DNA of 64,000 nt from Tilletia caries (GCA_032718865.1 JALUTQ010000030.1:434001-498000), one strand, 5' to 3'. Positions 33,201 through 46,165 are shown, numbered from the stretch's first letter. Numbers and translations are program-made. Notes: generated from the letters alone by a model not told the origin.

Positions 33201-34077
33201 TTTCCAGCTTTCCAGTCCCGGTTGCTCCATAATGCGACCCAGTGCAAATCATGCAACAATTCCGTCAAGATTCAACCGAATGTCAAGTCGACCCTTCAGC
33301 CTATGCTGCCGCTAACAAGAAGCACCACGGGCGCAGGGGCGGCGGTGCAGATTTCGAAGGGCCGAAGGCGAACGTGTGCGGTTGAGGGAGGGCACCCGGG
33401 AAGATCCGGCGGCGTCGTGTGTTCACAGCCGGTCGCTGCCGTCTTACGTAAACGTTCCAGATTAGCGAGTCAAAATTTTGGTTTGAACATTTGGTGGCTT
33501 GCAGCATTCCATTCGACTACCGGTGTGGTACCGCTCACTCCCAAACGGTCCCGTTCCATCCCTCAACCTGGCGACGCAGCAAACGGCAACGCCTGTTGGT
33601 CAAGGAGTACATAAGGAGTCATGTCTTCGACGCCTGCGCATCTCTCGCCTTGCTCCTCCAATCCCTCTCCAGGCTTTGCGTTCCGCTTTCTCCAGCAGAA
33701 CTGACAAGGATGCTTCACTCAGAGCTCCCTGTGAAATGCCCTCTCAGACCAAAGGCTGATCCCAGACTTTCCATATATCCGCGATCCCACGCACAAGGTC
33801 ACCTTCCATTCCATCTTCGCCTCATGCAAAACGCGGCCGCCAGAAGTAAGATGTATGGAGATCGCAGTCGATTTCTAAGTGTGGGAGCTTCCCACCACCT
33901 CGAACAAGTACGAGAAATAAGGTGGGATGGGGGAAGTTGGTGCATCGAGAGAGGCGCTTCCCTATGAATTTGCTGGTCATCTTTTTGAACGTCTTGTTTG
34001 TTTTGGTAGAGGTCCGGAAGTAACCGAGTGCCTGATAGTTGCAATATCCTTCAGATTCTTGCCTACGACTCCGTCCT
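30241..34077. other. 3.8-kb stretch without recognisable genes
   Basis: No ORF with codon bias or family similarity on either strand, and no tRNA found. Composition drops in GC from about 31200 to 33500. Local oddities are a tandem GCGGCATGCTACCC (two copies, about 30710-30740), a repeated GAAGCCTGAAG cluster near 32370, and GAACGGTGAACGGTGAAC near 32723. It could hold long upstream regulation of the phosphate transporter, a non-coding RNA or decayed mobile DNA. Confidence 0.5.
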
Positions 34078-36064
34078 TCACAAGACCTCGTCGGCGTAAG
34101 GCAGTACATTGACGTCGCCAACGGCCACTGTCGTGGGCTTGCTCTTGAGAGCCTTCTCGGCGGCCTGCGAAAGATCAAGGACACAAGAACAGCAAATTTG
34201 TAAGGTCAGAATGAATGTTCACCGGGACTGTACGGTATGGAATGGGAGCAGGATGGACTTACGGAAGAGACGGCGTCAGCGGAAACGCCCTCGAGGGCCT
34301 TGAAAGTGTCCTCAAGGGTGACGGCCTTGCCGTGCTCAAGGAGCTGCAAGTCATAAAAAGCGGAGTGAGTCATGAACAATTTTGACTTAGCGATGAAAGC
34401 CTGATTCCTGTTTCGGACCAAACACTCACAGAGCTGGCAACGGCCTCGTGGGCACCTGCGCGGGACTCGAAGCTGCTAGCAGCATCGTACTTGGCCTTTG
34501 CAATGGCCTTCTTAAGGTCATCCGAGCTGATCTTCGAGGCAGCCTCCTTGAAGGCGGCAGCGACGGACTTGACGGCGGCAGCGATCCGGTCCGGTTGGGC
34601 GCTGACGTATGCACCAATGATACCGGTGTCCGAGAAGGTCAGGTTGAACGCCGAGGCCCTGACCGATGGGTCCTTCGCGCTGAGCTGGGCGAGGGGTGAC
34701 AGACCGGAGGACCACTTGACAGAGGACTCGCCGCCGAGGTGGGCGCGGAGCACGGCGAGCTCGGGCTTGGAGCCGGTTGCGGCACCCTCAAAGCCGAGGA
34801 AGAAGTGAGCTTGGGAGGCAAAGGAGCCCTCAGCGCCGTGGGGAGCGGCAAAGCCAACGCGTTGCTCGCCGCCCTTGTAAGCCGAGTCGGACTTGGTGAC
34901 GGAGGCGGAGCCGGAGAGACCAGTGAGGGACTTGGACACCAGGTTGGCGAGCTTGCCAGAGTCAATGCCGGAGCCGAGAATGGCGAGGTTGTTCTTGGCG
35001 ATGGCGGAGCGCGCAAAGGACAGAGTCTGTGCGTGGGAGATGGGGTGGATGGGGGAGGCAAACAGAGAAGCACCAACGCCGCGGTGTCGGAAGGCCGTTT
35101 GGGTGAGCTGGTCGAAGCCGAGGATGAGGGGGTTGCCGATGGAGTGCTCGTATTCGGATGCGAGCTGAGGAGCAACCTCCTCCGTGAACTCGTGCCGACG
35201 GAAAGTGGCCTGTGAAATAGCCTCACCAAGGAGAGGGATGAAGAAGTCCCTGAGGCGAATGAAGAACTTTACGGATGAGCTGGCCCTGCCTGTATATCGG
35301 GTAGGAAGCGAGAGGGAGAAGTAAACTCACTCGTCACCTCGGAGGAATTCGGCAGTGAGAAGAAGGTGCTCCTTTGACAATGATGAAGAGAGGACACCGC
35401 CGTACAGCTCTACTTCGCGGATCAGAGCCAATGCAGAACGCTTGTCGGTCGACTTGAAGAAGGAGCTGGAGAGCAACACAAGCGTCAGTGACATTTGACA
35501 TTTCAATAAAAGGAGTCGGCGGATGGCTAGCTCACTTCTTCAGGGCGTCTGTTCACGGCGCGGGGCAGTTCGGAAGGAGTACTTTCAGCGGGAGAATCTT
35601 GCCTTATGGAACGTCTGTATGAGCAACTCACGGGCGACACCGGGGGCAGATTCGTAGCGGGGACCGGCTTTGAGAGCGAAGGTGACGGTGGTGACAGGAG
35701 CGCCGTCATCCTGCAAAATAGAAGCAAGAAACGCGAACGCAAAAGGCCCGGTCAGCATATTACGCGCGCAAAAAGCTGGCCGTCGCCTCGATGCAGCATG
35801 AGCAGCGCGCAGAGATCCTCTCTCCGCTCTCATCCGCTCCGCTACCGTCGACGCGTTCCCGGTACCGGGCCTGGCCGGGAAGAGAAGGGCCCGCTCCTCC
35901 GGTTACACAAAACTCACCACAGCGGCGACCTGGACAGAGTCAGCGGTGGTCGTTGTGAATGCGCGACGGGCGACATTGGACCCGGTAGCGACGGAGGTGG
36001 TCCGGCTCCCTGCGGCGGCGGCGGCGGCCAGACGGACGGCAGAGGATCGAGCAGCGGCGAGCAT
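34078..36064 (-). CDS. QCR2: Mitochondrial complex III core protein 2
   Basis: Seven exons (36064-35918, 35710-35632, 35548-35536, 35465-35331, 35249-34430, 34343-34263, 34164-34078) give 453 residues, the normal family size being about 370-450. QCR2 is a core subunit of ubiquinol-cytochrome c reductase in the inner mitochondrial membrane, an inactive relative of the processing peptidases. The N-terminus MLAAARSSAVRLAAAA is a typical presequence. Landmarks are TFALKAGPRYE, GGVLSSSLSKEHLLLTAEFL and QATFRRHEFTEEV. Exon 3 is only 13 nt and is needed to keep frame. The zinc-binding HxxEH of active peptidases is absent, as expected. Confidence 0.93.
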
Positions 36065-36783
36065 GGCTGTAAAAGGGGGGGACGGGTGCGCGTGGGGAAG
36101 AAGAGGGAAACGGCGCAGACTTGGGATCGAGCTGGCTGACGGAACCGGAGAGCCTCAAGGGAGCGTGAGGGTGAGCGTTGGGTGCGAAGACGAGACGGGG
36201 CGATGCGGTTGCGGTTGCGGGCAAGCTGCGCGGAAGTGTGCGGCCAGTTGGGACTTGGGAAGGTGATGATGAATCCACAGCGGGTGATTCGGAAGCTCGG
36301 GAACTGGGAAGACCCACGCGAAAAGCAGCAGCCATTCCAAAGACCCCCCACCGCACAGTCACAGTCTCACATCCACCGAGTCTCACAGCCGGCCTCTCTC
36401 CACGTGGGCTGTTCAGTGATCATTTCATTCATTCATTTGGTAAATGGTATGGGATAGTATGTAAAAAGGAAAGGGAGAGCGGGCAGGACTCAGGGGAAAG
36501 CGAAACTGGGGAGTGAATATAAAAACGGGAGAGGCCTAGGTATCTAGGTATCTGCAGTGCGCGAAGCGAGTGTAAGAGAGCGTGGTAGGAACCGGCCGTT
36601 GAAGCAGTCCGCCGGGGGATGGGAGGAGGCGGGTGGGGTAAAGTATCGGGCACTTGCTGGGGCTGGAGGAGAACTCATCCGGAAACACGGGGCGGGAAGG
36701 GGACGTAGTCAGGCCGAAGGGAGGGGGCCGGGCAGGCAAGTGTATGTACCGAAGTCGAACGCATCGCGGTCCCGGTCACCTCT
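36065..36783. promoter_or_regulatory. QCR2 upstream region / flippase 3' flank
   Basis: 719 bp between the QCR2 start and the flippase stop, both genes on the minus strand. No ORF of note. No clear TATA box in the QCR2 orientation. Confidence 0.4.
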
Positions 36784-39700
36784 CTACTGCGGTCTATCAT
36801 ATGCAGTGTCTGCCGTCCCTGCCTCTCGACCGTCGCCAGTCACTCCCTCTTCCGTATCGGCCGTCTCGTTGTCGTTCTCCCGATCTGATATGATAGTCAG
36901 TCGCTTCTTCTCGTTCCTCCGAAGCGACTTGAACGGCAGCCGATCTCGAAGACTGAGTCTTCTCCGCTTTGTGCCGCTCGGATGCCGGTTTCCAGCGCCG
37001 CCAGGCTCCTCCGATGAGAAGCTGTATCCGCGGTTCGGTCGGTCGACACCCGTCAGCATGTCATGATGCGTCGAAGCCCGAGACGAGATCGGCCGCAACT
37101 CGTGCATGCCCATGTCGGCGTTGGACCCCTCCTCCTCTTGCCGCATACTCCATCTTTGCGGCCGAGACTTCTCCTCCTTCGGCGGCAGAGGAACTCCGTA
37201 CTCGGCTGCGGCTCGTACCGCAGGCATCCGTGGATCGTGCACAAAGTCGTAGTCGTTGTTCATCTTGTGCACCACGCGGAGCATATCGATGTCCTGCGGG
37301 TAGTAGGTTTGTCGGATGTGGTTGAAGATGAAGCGTGGGATCAACGCCACAACAATACAGAGTGGACCAACGAACCAGAAGTACGCAGACTGGTACAGCA
37401 GGTGGTTGTTGCCGTAACTATACCTGAGGGAGGCAAGAGTAGGCAGATGTTGGTCGAGTCAGTCACAACATTCGCTGATTCACAGTTACAGGTAGTCCAA
37501 GACAGATTTTGCACTTACGACCTGCGAAGGCGAGCAGAGGAGAGATGGTGAAATGGTCAGCCACAACAGCACATACTCGTTTTCATCCATCTGAGCCATA
37601 CTCACCAGACAAAGGTTTGAGGCAGCGCCGCGTAGATCGGAGCGAAGACGAACATAATAACTGGACCAACGAAGACGCCCGCCACGATCCACCACGTCCA
37701 TGCTCGGGCATCCAGACCGGTGAACAAGTTGGCACACAAAACGGTCCCGATCGCCAGCGTTGTCGTCCACTCGAACAGGTTGATGCTGTACCCGTCCGAG
37801 CGAGCAGACGTCGTGTCGTACGTGTACACAATAAAGCTGGACACAGAAAAATCGATGGAAAAATGACTTCGTCAGCACATCTGAAATCCCCTTCTGCCCT
37901 TTCTGTTGCCTAAACCAGCGTTGAAAGTGAACTCACAAGAGGAAGACCGCAGCTTGGTAAGCACCGTCGACCATGTAGATGAAGAAGGGCCACATGCCGA
38001 AGTATTTGCCCTCCCGTCCCCGTCGATACAGTTCGGGCACCTCCATCAGCACCCGGTCGGAAACGTCACGGTCAAAGATACCGATAGCGATGACGGCAGC
38101 GACAGTGAAGAAAGCGTTCCACAAGAGCAGGTATATGTAATCGAGTGCCTGCGTCGTCGACCAGGCGCAGTAGATTTGGAAGAAGAACAGGTAGCCGATG
38201 TTGATGATCTGAGGGTGATAGAGCATATCGAAACAATCAGCCGAGCCCTTCCTCGACTCTTCGCATGCCAGAAACGTCAAAGCAACTCACCTCCTTGTAG
38301 AAGAAGTTCAGGATCATCTTCGAGTTTCGGTAGTACGACCAGTGACCATGGACGAGTAACAGCCTCTTCAAGTACCGGAACTGGGCAATCGCGTAGTCCG
38401 ACGCATTCACAGCCTGCAGACCTTCCTCACCCGCTATTCCGACTCCGACATGGGCAGCCTGAATCATCGAAACGTCATTGGCTCCGTCGCCGATGGCGAG
38501 CGTCATCACTCCCAGGCCATCCTTGATCAGGTGGACGATAAGGGCTTTCTGGAGAGGCGAGACACGGCAGCAGATGACGGCCTTGCACTGCGTCGAGATT
38601 CGCAGGAGGAGATCCTTGCTGAACTCTTCGGAGAGTGCATGGCCTAGGGCCGCTCCATCGATGACGAGAGCATAACCGCCTGTGAGGAAATAGCAACCCG
38701 AGTCCCAAAAAGAAAGGCAAAGAAAAACAGAATGTCAGCAAAGCGCAGGTTTACTATGTCTGGTACAAGACCAACGCAAAACGCACCTGGTCTCTGCCCA
38801 TTGTCCTCGCCCACAATGGACGCCTGGCTGACCGCACTCTGCCGACTGGACCGGTTCCGGTGAAGCGAAGGCCGAGACGACACCCGCGCATGGTGACTTC
38901 CCGACGTCCTCTTCCGGAGATGCGACGGACGCCGCGGCACCGGTCCATCGCCATTCCCTCGCTCCTCCTCTATGTCCTGCAGCCCTTCGTCCTCCGCATC
39001 CGGCGGCTGATGTTCCATCTCTGCCAGCGTAGCCTCACCGCCGAAGAACCGACTCACCGCCTTCTTCAGCTGTTCGTACGCCGAGTTCGGCTGGCCGTAC
39101 TCCCCGCCGCGGACGACGATCAGGTTCATCTCCTTCGAAAGAAGAAGCGTCGAGTATCCGATCGCGATGGCAGTCTCGAGTTTGTCACCTGTCGCGACCC
39201 AGATGTTGATTCCGGCTCGCTTGAGATCGGCAATCGTCTCTGGGACACCGTCCTGCAGTCGGTCCTCGATAGCGGTGGCGCCGAGCAAGGTGAGACCCTG
39301 CTCCAGCTCACTGGCGAGTGTCTCCATCTTCTCCTCCCGATTCTCGATAGACACCGATGCGTCGTGGTACGCATGGCCCCACTTCTCGTACTTGTCCGGG
39401 TCCAGCTCTTTGAAACCGAGACACAGCGTACGCAGCCCCTTATTCGCGAACTCCTCCAACGCATCGTTCGCCTCCTCCCTGACCGCATCCTGGTTGGGCG
39501 CCGACCGCTCAAAGATGACACTGTCCGCACCCTTGGTGTAGAGGAACACCTTGTTGTCGCTGAGCCGGCGAACAATGACACTCATCCGTTTCCGAGCCGA
39601 CGAGAACTCGATCAAATTCAGCAACTCGTACTCCTCCAGCTCGCTCGAGTGCGGGGTCTGGAGCTTAAGAGTGCTCTTCTCCCGTCCGCAGAAGACGAAA

Positions 39701-42163
39701 CCGGCATCAGCAGCAGCCTGGACCAGCGCCTGCTCGTCCGGACTCTGTGCCTTGTATTCGATCAGGCCGTTGTCGTCCTCGGCGGTCAAGACGGTATGGC
39801 ACAGGGCGAGGCAGCGGAAGAACTTGCCAAGGGCGACAGCCTGCTTCGAGTCCTGGTCCTTGAGGTCCGACGAAACCTGGACATCCTTCCAAGGAGCAGT
39901 GTGGTCCTTCGGCAGCTTGACGCGTTTGCGACCGGCTTCGCTACTCGGAGGGGTACTGGAAGAATCTGTCCTGTGGTCCGGTCCGTTCTCTGACTTTGCG
40001 TCACTTTCCTCCGTACCCGCATCGCCAGTGTAGGTGACTCCGGCGACGTGGCACTCGCGGAACAGCATCAGATTCTGCAAGGATGTGAAAATCAGGCGTG
40101 AGCGATGCGCTGCAACTAATTACTTCACTGAGGACCAAAAAAAAGACTCACCTGTGTCAAAGTACCCGTTTTGTCGCTGAAGATGTACTGGATCTGGCCA
40201 AGGTCATCAGACAAGTTCCAACTGCGCGCCGTCGTCCTCCGCTCCGTTTTATCGTAGTACATATCACGGTCCTCAAAGATGAAGAGCGCCTGTACCGTGC
40301 GGACAAACTCAATCGAGATGTACAGCGAGATCGGCACCACGTTCTGGAACGTGATCAGCGCATTTCCAAACGTTGTCAGACCATTAATGTCCGGGTTATC
40401 GTCCGACCGGTTGGCAAGGAACTCCCAGTAGGCCGTCCGGTTAAAGTAGTAGTGCTCGAGCCGACTGTCCGCAATGGCACATGCAGTACCGATGATGGCG
40501 AGCAGGGCCAAGTTGCAGTAGACCATCGGGTTCATCTGCCTCTCAACTTTACTTCGCTTTGAGGGTGTGTTGCCCGAATTGGCGATAACCTTGGTGTCCA
40601 CACCCGTCATGATCACAATACCGACGACCCACTCGGTATTCCGGAGCTTGCAGCCACGCAGCAAGATCTGGTTCAGGGTCACCGGGCAACGCAGAACACC
40701 GCCATCGGCACCCTTCCGATCCGGAATGAACACGCTCGCGTTGAGCCGGTACATGTTCGTGTCCTGGGGCTCAGCGTCGATGCGGAACTTGGCCCGGGCA
40801 CACTCTGCGGGTGTCTTGAGGTGCGCCAATTCGGGCACGGCGGACCGACTCTTCAGGTTCGTCTCGCCATCGAGGTTCTTGGTCTCGATGAAGCACGAGT
40901 CTTCCTCTTCGGACGTCGAGCAGATCACAATGTCGGCCGGGATGGCGTCATTGTTCCTCAGAAGCACAAAGTCTCCGACGGCAAGATCCTCCCAGGTGGA
41001 CTCCTCCCAGTGCGGATCGTCACGCGAGACTGCGGCGGCCTCAGCGTTATCGTTATCGTCGTCGTCGTCGCCTTCATCCTCGTTCTCATCGTTGAGAAGA
41101 CGGCGACGGTGCAAAACAGGCTGGCTGATACGTGTCGAAGAGGTGCTGACTCCGCCGTGACTTGTTGTGGAAGGAGCCGTCGTGGCACTGGGACGCTCAT
41201 GGCTGGGGCTCGAGCCGTTGGTCTCCTGCGCCTCGGCCCGTGCCTGTCGCTCACGCAGCTGTCTCTGAATGGCCTCGCTCTCATGCTTCTTCTTGCCGGA
41301 GAAGCGCTGGACGAGAAGCTTCCAGGTGGTGAGGATGCCTTGCTGACGAGGCTCGGTGATGTTCGGGTTCAGATGGTCGGGTGCGACCAGGATGGGAACA
41401 CGGGAGCTGTTGATGCTGTGATCGGACTGATGCCGCTTCACGTCTTCGTATCCGTCCTTAATGGCCGCAAGGGCGAGAACGGCGAGGAGCGGAAGTGCGG
41501 CCAGGCCGGGCGAGATCGTGTAGAACTTGGGAAAGAACTGCAGAGGGGAAGCAAGTGCCAAGAGCACGAAGTGAGTTCAACAGGCTGTCAAAAAATAACA
41601 TTCGCCCCGTCTCGCCCCGCATGCACGCACCTGGAGAATGATGATGAGGAGGAAGAACAAGTTCGCAACTGGAAAAGTGCGAAGAAAACGGGGTTCAGCA
41701 CATGACGCATAAGCTCAGTTTCCTACGCGCAAGCTCACCTCGTCGAAACTGCTCCAACAAGTTCTTACTGCAAAGGGATAGGGGCCGGGATGAGGATTGA
41801 TTGGTGGAGAGTCAGTGAACGCGACTCATCAGTAGTTTCTTGCACGGCCGTAACTTACAAGATGAAGTTGTACACCGTGTACTTGGCGGTGATGGTCTGG
41901 TTCGTCGCATACACGTATGACGAATTCGGTCTCCCCTTGTGGTCGAAGGCATCGTCTGGCAGGGATTCGTGGATGTAGATCGATCTTGGCGCCGGTGGTG
42001 GGCGACTCTTCCGGAAGGCCGTCTCTGGATTGAGATCGATGTGCCGGATGAAGTGGGCAATCCGTTTGGGCAAGGAGGGTGGGCCCGCATTGCTGTCCTT
42101 CTTGGCGGCCGTCTTGCCCTTGCCCTTCTGTTGCTTCTTGCCGAAAGGCAGTGAGATCGCCAT
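36784..42163 (-). CDS. P4-ATPase phospholipid flippase, DNF1/2 type
   Basis: Nine exons (42163-41859, 41767-41739, 41668-41631, 41537-40152, 40074-38787, 38679-38291, 38208-37937, 37836-37606, 37423-36784) give 1525 residues. P4-ATPases move phospholipids from the outer to the inner leaflet. Seen in order: [18 protein letters not shown] in TM1, the actuator [19 protein letters not shown] in TM4, the phosphorylation motif SDKTGTLTQ, nucleotide-binding [10 protein letters not shown], the hinge [11 protein letters not shown], then FFYKE and the C-terminal membrane segments. The cytosolic tail is basic. TM4 and the length suit Dnf1/2. The last intron as modelled is 182 nt, double the norm, and could conceal a 3-nt exon (see findings). 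Confidence 0.9.
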
Positions 42164-43030
42164 GACTTCGGAGTGTCACGAGGGAGACTTGACGAGGGAG
42201 TTGTTCGGGGCGGATTTAGTCGTGCTGGAGAGCGGGCGAAGCGAAGGTCGGAATGCTTCGTTATGGCCGGAGGTACCGGAAGAAAGAGCGGCCTCGTCAG
42301 GAGCGAGCAGTGGCTGCTATCGCGCTTCCCGTGTCCTTAAATGCACGTCCCGTACCGCGAAGGGTGTCGCGCAATGGGCCCGCAAGTCGCCAAGTAAGCG
42401 CTACCGACGTGGACCTGGCTGGAGGCGAGGCAAGGGTTCCCGGCAAGTTGATCTCCGTTCCCAGTTGTCCCTTTTGCTTGAGGGGGAGATGAGATGGGAA
42501 CTGCCGACTGCGAGAGTTTGAATCTTTGGGATCCCCTCGAGTCTCGACTGACTTGGCTGGAACCGAAGTGAGGTGGTACGAGTACACGGGCGAGATGAGA
42601 CGGATCTCTTTTTGAGGGCGGGTTTCACGTCCACCGTCGTTCTTTTGGCGATTAACTTACACCGCAGTCCGCACAGAGATACGGTGTCGAGCGCGCGAAG
42701 ATGGTCGTTGGGAGCGAGGGCAAACCTGCTGAGTGCTGGGCAATAAATGCGCTGCCTTTTTACACCTGCAGTGTTGCAGCATCAGGCGGGCAAACCGACC
42801 GACCGTCGCTTCAGCGCTTTCAGCGTTCCGGTTTTCCAGCGACGTATTCCATTGATTGAGACCCCGTCATAGTGACGCCAGAAGAAGTCTGCCCTCCACC
42901 TGCTCACCTCGGTCGGCATTGCGCCTCCGCTCGCGTTCTCCCCGGCAACCCTCCTCCCGGCGTCCGGTGTTCCCGCTGCTTTCCGACCCCGCTTCGCGTT
43001 GTGGCGCTCCTGCGTGCTCCGCACCTGTGG
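42164..43030. promoter_or_regulatory. Flippase upstream region and left flank of the 2.5-kb element
   Basis: No gene recognised. The last 20 bp hold CACCTGTGG, also the first nine bases of the element, so a short tandem precedes the element's left end. Confidence 0.4.
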
Positions 43031-43129
43031 CACCTGTGGCACCTGTTACACCGCCTCGTAGATGCCTTGTAATTCAATCTGGGGCACCCACAAGGCACGA
43101 TCTGGGCCAGATGAGCTAAAACGGAAATT
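43031..43129 (+). repeat. Left inverted end of the 2.5-kb element
   Basis: Runs from CACCTGTGGCACCTG to AAACGGAAATT. Inverse partner of 45457-45555. Confidence 0.9.
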
Positions 43130-45456
43130 ATGTAAGAGTCTGCTCACCATCGGCGTCAGATCGCCGACTGCCCAAGTCGCACCGACAATGATCAAAACAA
43201 CACTCTGAAGGGGTGCCATTCCCCTTCATCTTCCATCCCTTTCCTCAATGGCGACCTCAAGAACTACAGCTTTTTGCAGCCAGAGTGTAGCTGAAGTATT
43301 CAGGTAGTGAATGAGGTAGCTATTCCTTATTTTCAGCGTGCTTAGAGCTGATTCCGACTGGTAGCTGACGCCTGAAGATGACCAATGCTGACTTTGCCTC
43401 CATCCTGTGGTACTTCTAACCTGCTGTGTACCATTGCTCGACACATTTTTCAATGCTGACCGACTCTTACTTGTAGTACTAACATATGAAAAGACATTGG
43501 TCTAACTTTCCAGTGATTTCAAGCATTTCTTGCCTCTCTGTGCGCTGGCGACTGTTAAGAAACATCATTTTGCTCACATTTTCAATCCCATCCATACCGA
43601 TTACTCACACATCCTTCCTTTCCATGACTTCTAACTTCTCTCATATGTCAACAGTATAGACCTCTTTGAAATACAGCTCTTTTTCTCTCTTCCTGATTTC
43701 GTAGACCCCTCTGCTGCCCTCTGAGCTCTGACAGCCCGACTCGGGTCTCAATACCTGTCTGCTTTTCGGGCCGCATATCGAGAATAAGGTACGTACAGCT
43801 CTTAAATCTCTATGGGAGTATCTACGTATACTGATGCACCGATCCCCCGTTTTTGGTCCTCTCTCAGATTCTGTCTGAGTAGTTATGAAGGTAGATGTCC
43901 TCTGATTCTCGAGTTTTTCAGTAAGCACACACTTTCTCTCATTGTTATGGTATCTGACCTCAAAACACTTTTCTAGAGGTATTTCCTGACTCTATAGCTC
44001 TACACGATCCTTTCAAGGTCTCGATCGCGCTCCTGGGACCATTTTGCGCGTCTCGAGATATGCCATTTCTGTTTGTACCTTATCATAGTCAATACATGTC
44101 GTTTTTCCCTGCCAATCCTCATAGACTGGTCCGAATCTCAATCGGAAAAGCTCTATGAGCTCTCCTTGACTATACCTTTCGAACGAACCTATCATTGTTT
44201 TGGAGATTTGGGTGTTGAAAATCGAGTTGCACTTCGTACACCAAGAAGTGTCTAGAGGTACACGTCGCAATTTTGCATGGGATTTACGGGTTACCACAAA
44301 CGACCACACATCCATACAAAAAATAACATACAACAAAAACGGTACCTACGTGTTTTAATGGATTAGAGGACCTTGTCCTCCAGATTTGAGAGCATTCTGG
44401 GAAGTATTGGCTGCACACGACAGGAAAAAGAGTGGTTTGATCGAAGCCCTATTGAATCCCCATCGATTCCACATCGATTCCTGACCATCATCCTTCACAA
44501 ACACGGATTCAAGAAGAGAAAAAAGGCAGCTGTCTGATTGCTGGTACTTACAGCTACCTATAGAGCCATCATAAACAGCTTTCTGATGATAGGGATAGGC
44601 TAGTCTTACATTTCAATTGCGAACATGTTAAAAGATGAGAAATAATGATTCCAGTATTGCTTCCACTCAGAGGAATTCCCGAAGTCGACGCGTCTGCTAG
44701 ACTCACTTTCTATCTACTGATTTATCATGAATACATGAAGCAAGCATTGAGAGCCTTTACCGTGTTGGAACAGGGATTCTATAGAACATGGGCATCAAAG
44801 TAATGCTGCAATTGACATGATTCCTATCGATATCTCGAGCTATCATAAACCAATGATCCATTTTCTCCCATTCAAAGTACTCCCATAGTGCAGAGTAATA
44901 CCAGTAGTGCCATTTCCAGGTGCTTCATCGTGAATTTCAAAGCATACAGGTGGTCATTGCGGTCAAAGGAAGGAAGTAGGTACGTAAAATTGCAATGGCA
45001 ATTGAATCATCTGCAGTCTTCCCACGCTCCCAAACGATCTCCAGTGCTTTGGAATCTCTGATAGTCATGAGAAGATAACTATAGGTATCCTCTGAAGAGA
45101 TTTTATTGCATATAACTTAGTATACTGATGCTCATGGTAGCAAAGGCAGTGACGTGGTCCTGATGAGGAGGAAGGCTCTTTCTGCACAGCATCTCCCCTC
45201 CTGGGTCACTGAGGGCCTCCAAAGTCTTGAATTTTTGCGCAAGTTAGTCACTGAATACATATGCTTCGATACTTTTTGAGTCTTTGCTCCAAGTGGTATG
45301 AGCATCGAGCGGTTTGCAGGCATTATGAAGGAAGGCAGAGGAGTGGATCTCACGATTATTCCGACTTGGGCAATGGGGCATTTCCACGTGGGGGGTCCCG
45401 CTTTGCCGCGTGCCACAGCTTGAGCCTGATGGTGAGCAGATTATCTAAGACTTTAA

Positions 45457-45555
45457 AATTTCCGTTTTAGCTCATCTGGCCCAGATTGTGCCTTGTGGGT
45501 GCCCCAGATTGAATTACAAGGCATCTACTAGGCGGTGTAACAGGTGCCACAGGTG
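45457..45555 (-). repeat. Right inverted end of the 2.5-kb element
   Basis: Inverse partner of 43031-43129, ending GGTGCCACAGGTG. A further GCTCACCATC match lies just inside each end. Confidence 0.9.
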
Positions 45556-46165
45556 GTGCTCCGGGTCCTTTACGTCTGCCGACATGACGCAGGGATCCGC
45601 GGGCGCAAAGCCGGTGCCCCTCCCGTATTTGCCTTTACCGCCTCCACCGACCCACTATCCTCCGCCGCCTCCATCCTCGCCGAACTACTCACAGCGGCGT
45701 GGCTCCGGGTTCTACGGCTGCCCGACACGACTCGCCCTGCTGCAGTTGCAGCTTTCGGAAAGAGATGGGCCTCCGGCGGCTCATTCGTCCAGCTGACTGA
45801 CACCCGCATCGACTTCACCGCCGTGTCCGACGAACTCATGTTCCCGCCAAGTATCCATTGATCGCCTGGACACGACCTCGCCGCGCTTTGCATCATATCG
45901 GTGGGCCCTATGGCGAGGTCGTAGGCGTTCTGCGGAAACTGACGGGGTAGGTAAGTGTCGACTTCTCTATGAACGACTAAGAGCTGGTTCTCTTGACGCA
46001 CCTTCAATCCTTCTCAAAGACGCAGCCGCGAGCACTTCCCTCCTCTTCATCTTCTGGTCGCTTGTTCTTCTGCCTATTTCTCGTCTCGTCGGTGTTCGGT
46101 CTGCCTTGTCTTTTGTAACTTGTAACTCCTGCAATGCACCCAGAAAGTAGCAAAAAAAAAAAAAA
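45556..46165. other. GC-rich spacer with a coding-like stretch
   Basis: The plus-strand frame 45610-45860 reads without stops and has protein-like composition (SAASILAELLTAAWLRVLRL, then GSFVQLTDTRIDFTAVSDEL). It has no start, no partner exon I could find and no recognised family, so it may be an orphan fragment of a gene. It ends in an A14 run (46152-46165) that borders the next element. Confidence 0.3.

Larger units (their letters stand above)
43031..45555. mobile_element. Unclassified 2.5-kb element with 99-bp inverted ends
   Basis: 43031-43129 and 45457-45555 are inverse copies with about two mismatches, starting CACCTGTGGCACCTG. The 2.3-kb interior is clearly AT-richer than the genes around it and has no long ORF on either strand; the longest are 94-107 codons and match nothing I know. 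A target-site duplication could not be defined because the flanks are themselves built from CACCTG units. It may be a non-autonomous or decayed DNA transposon. Short stretches look like intron-rich coding sequence but I could not assemble a gene. Confidence 0.7.

Noticed and set aside
30241..34077. Centromere or rDNA segment
   Set aside because: No long tandem array, rRNA-like sequence or transposon cluster; only modest AT enrichment between ordinary genes.
38860..39993. Long plus-strand ORF of 377 codons
   Set aside because: It lies opposite the P4-ATPase catalytic domain, whose motifs are unmistakable. GC-rich coding sequence leaves the reverse frame open.
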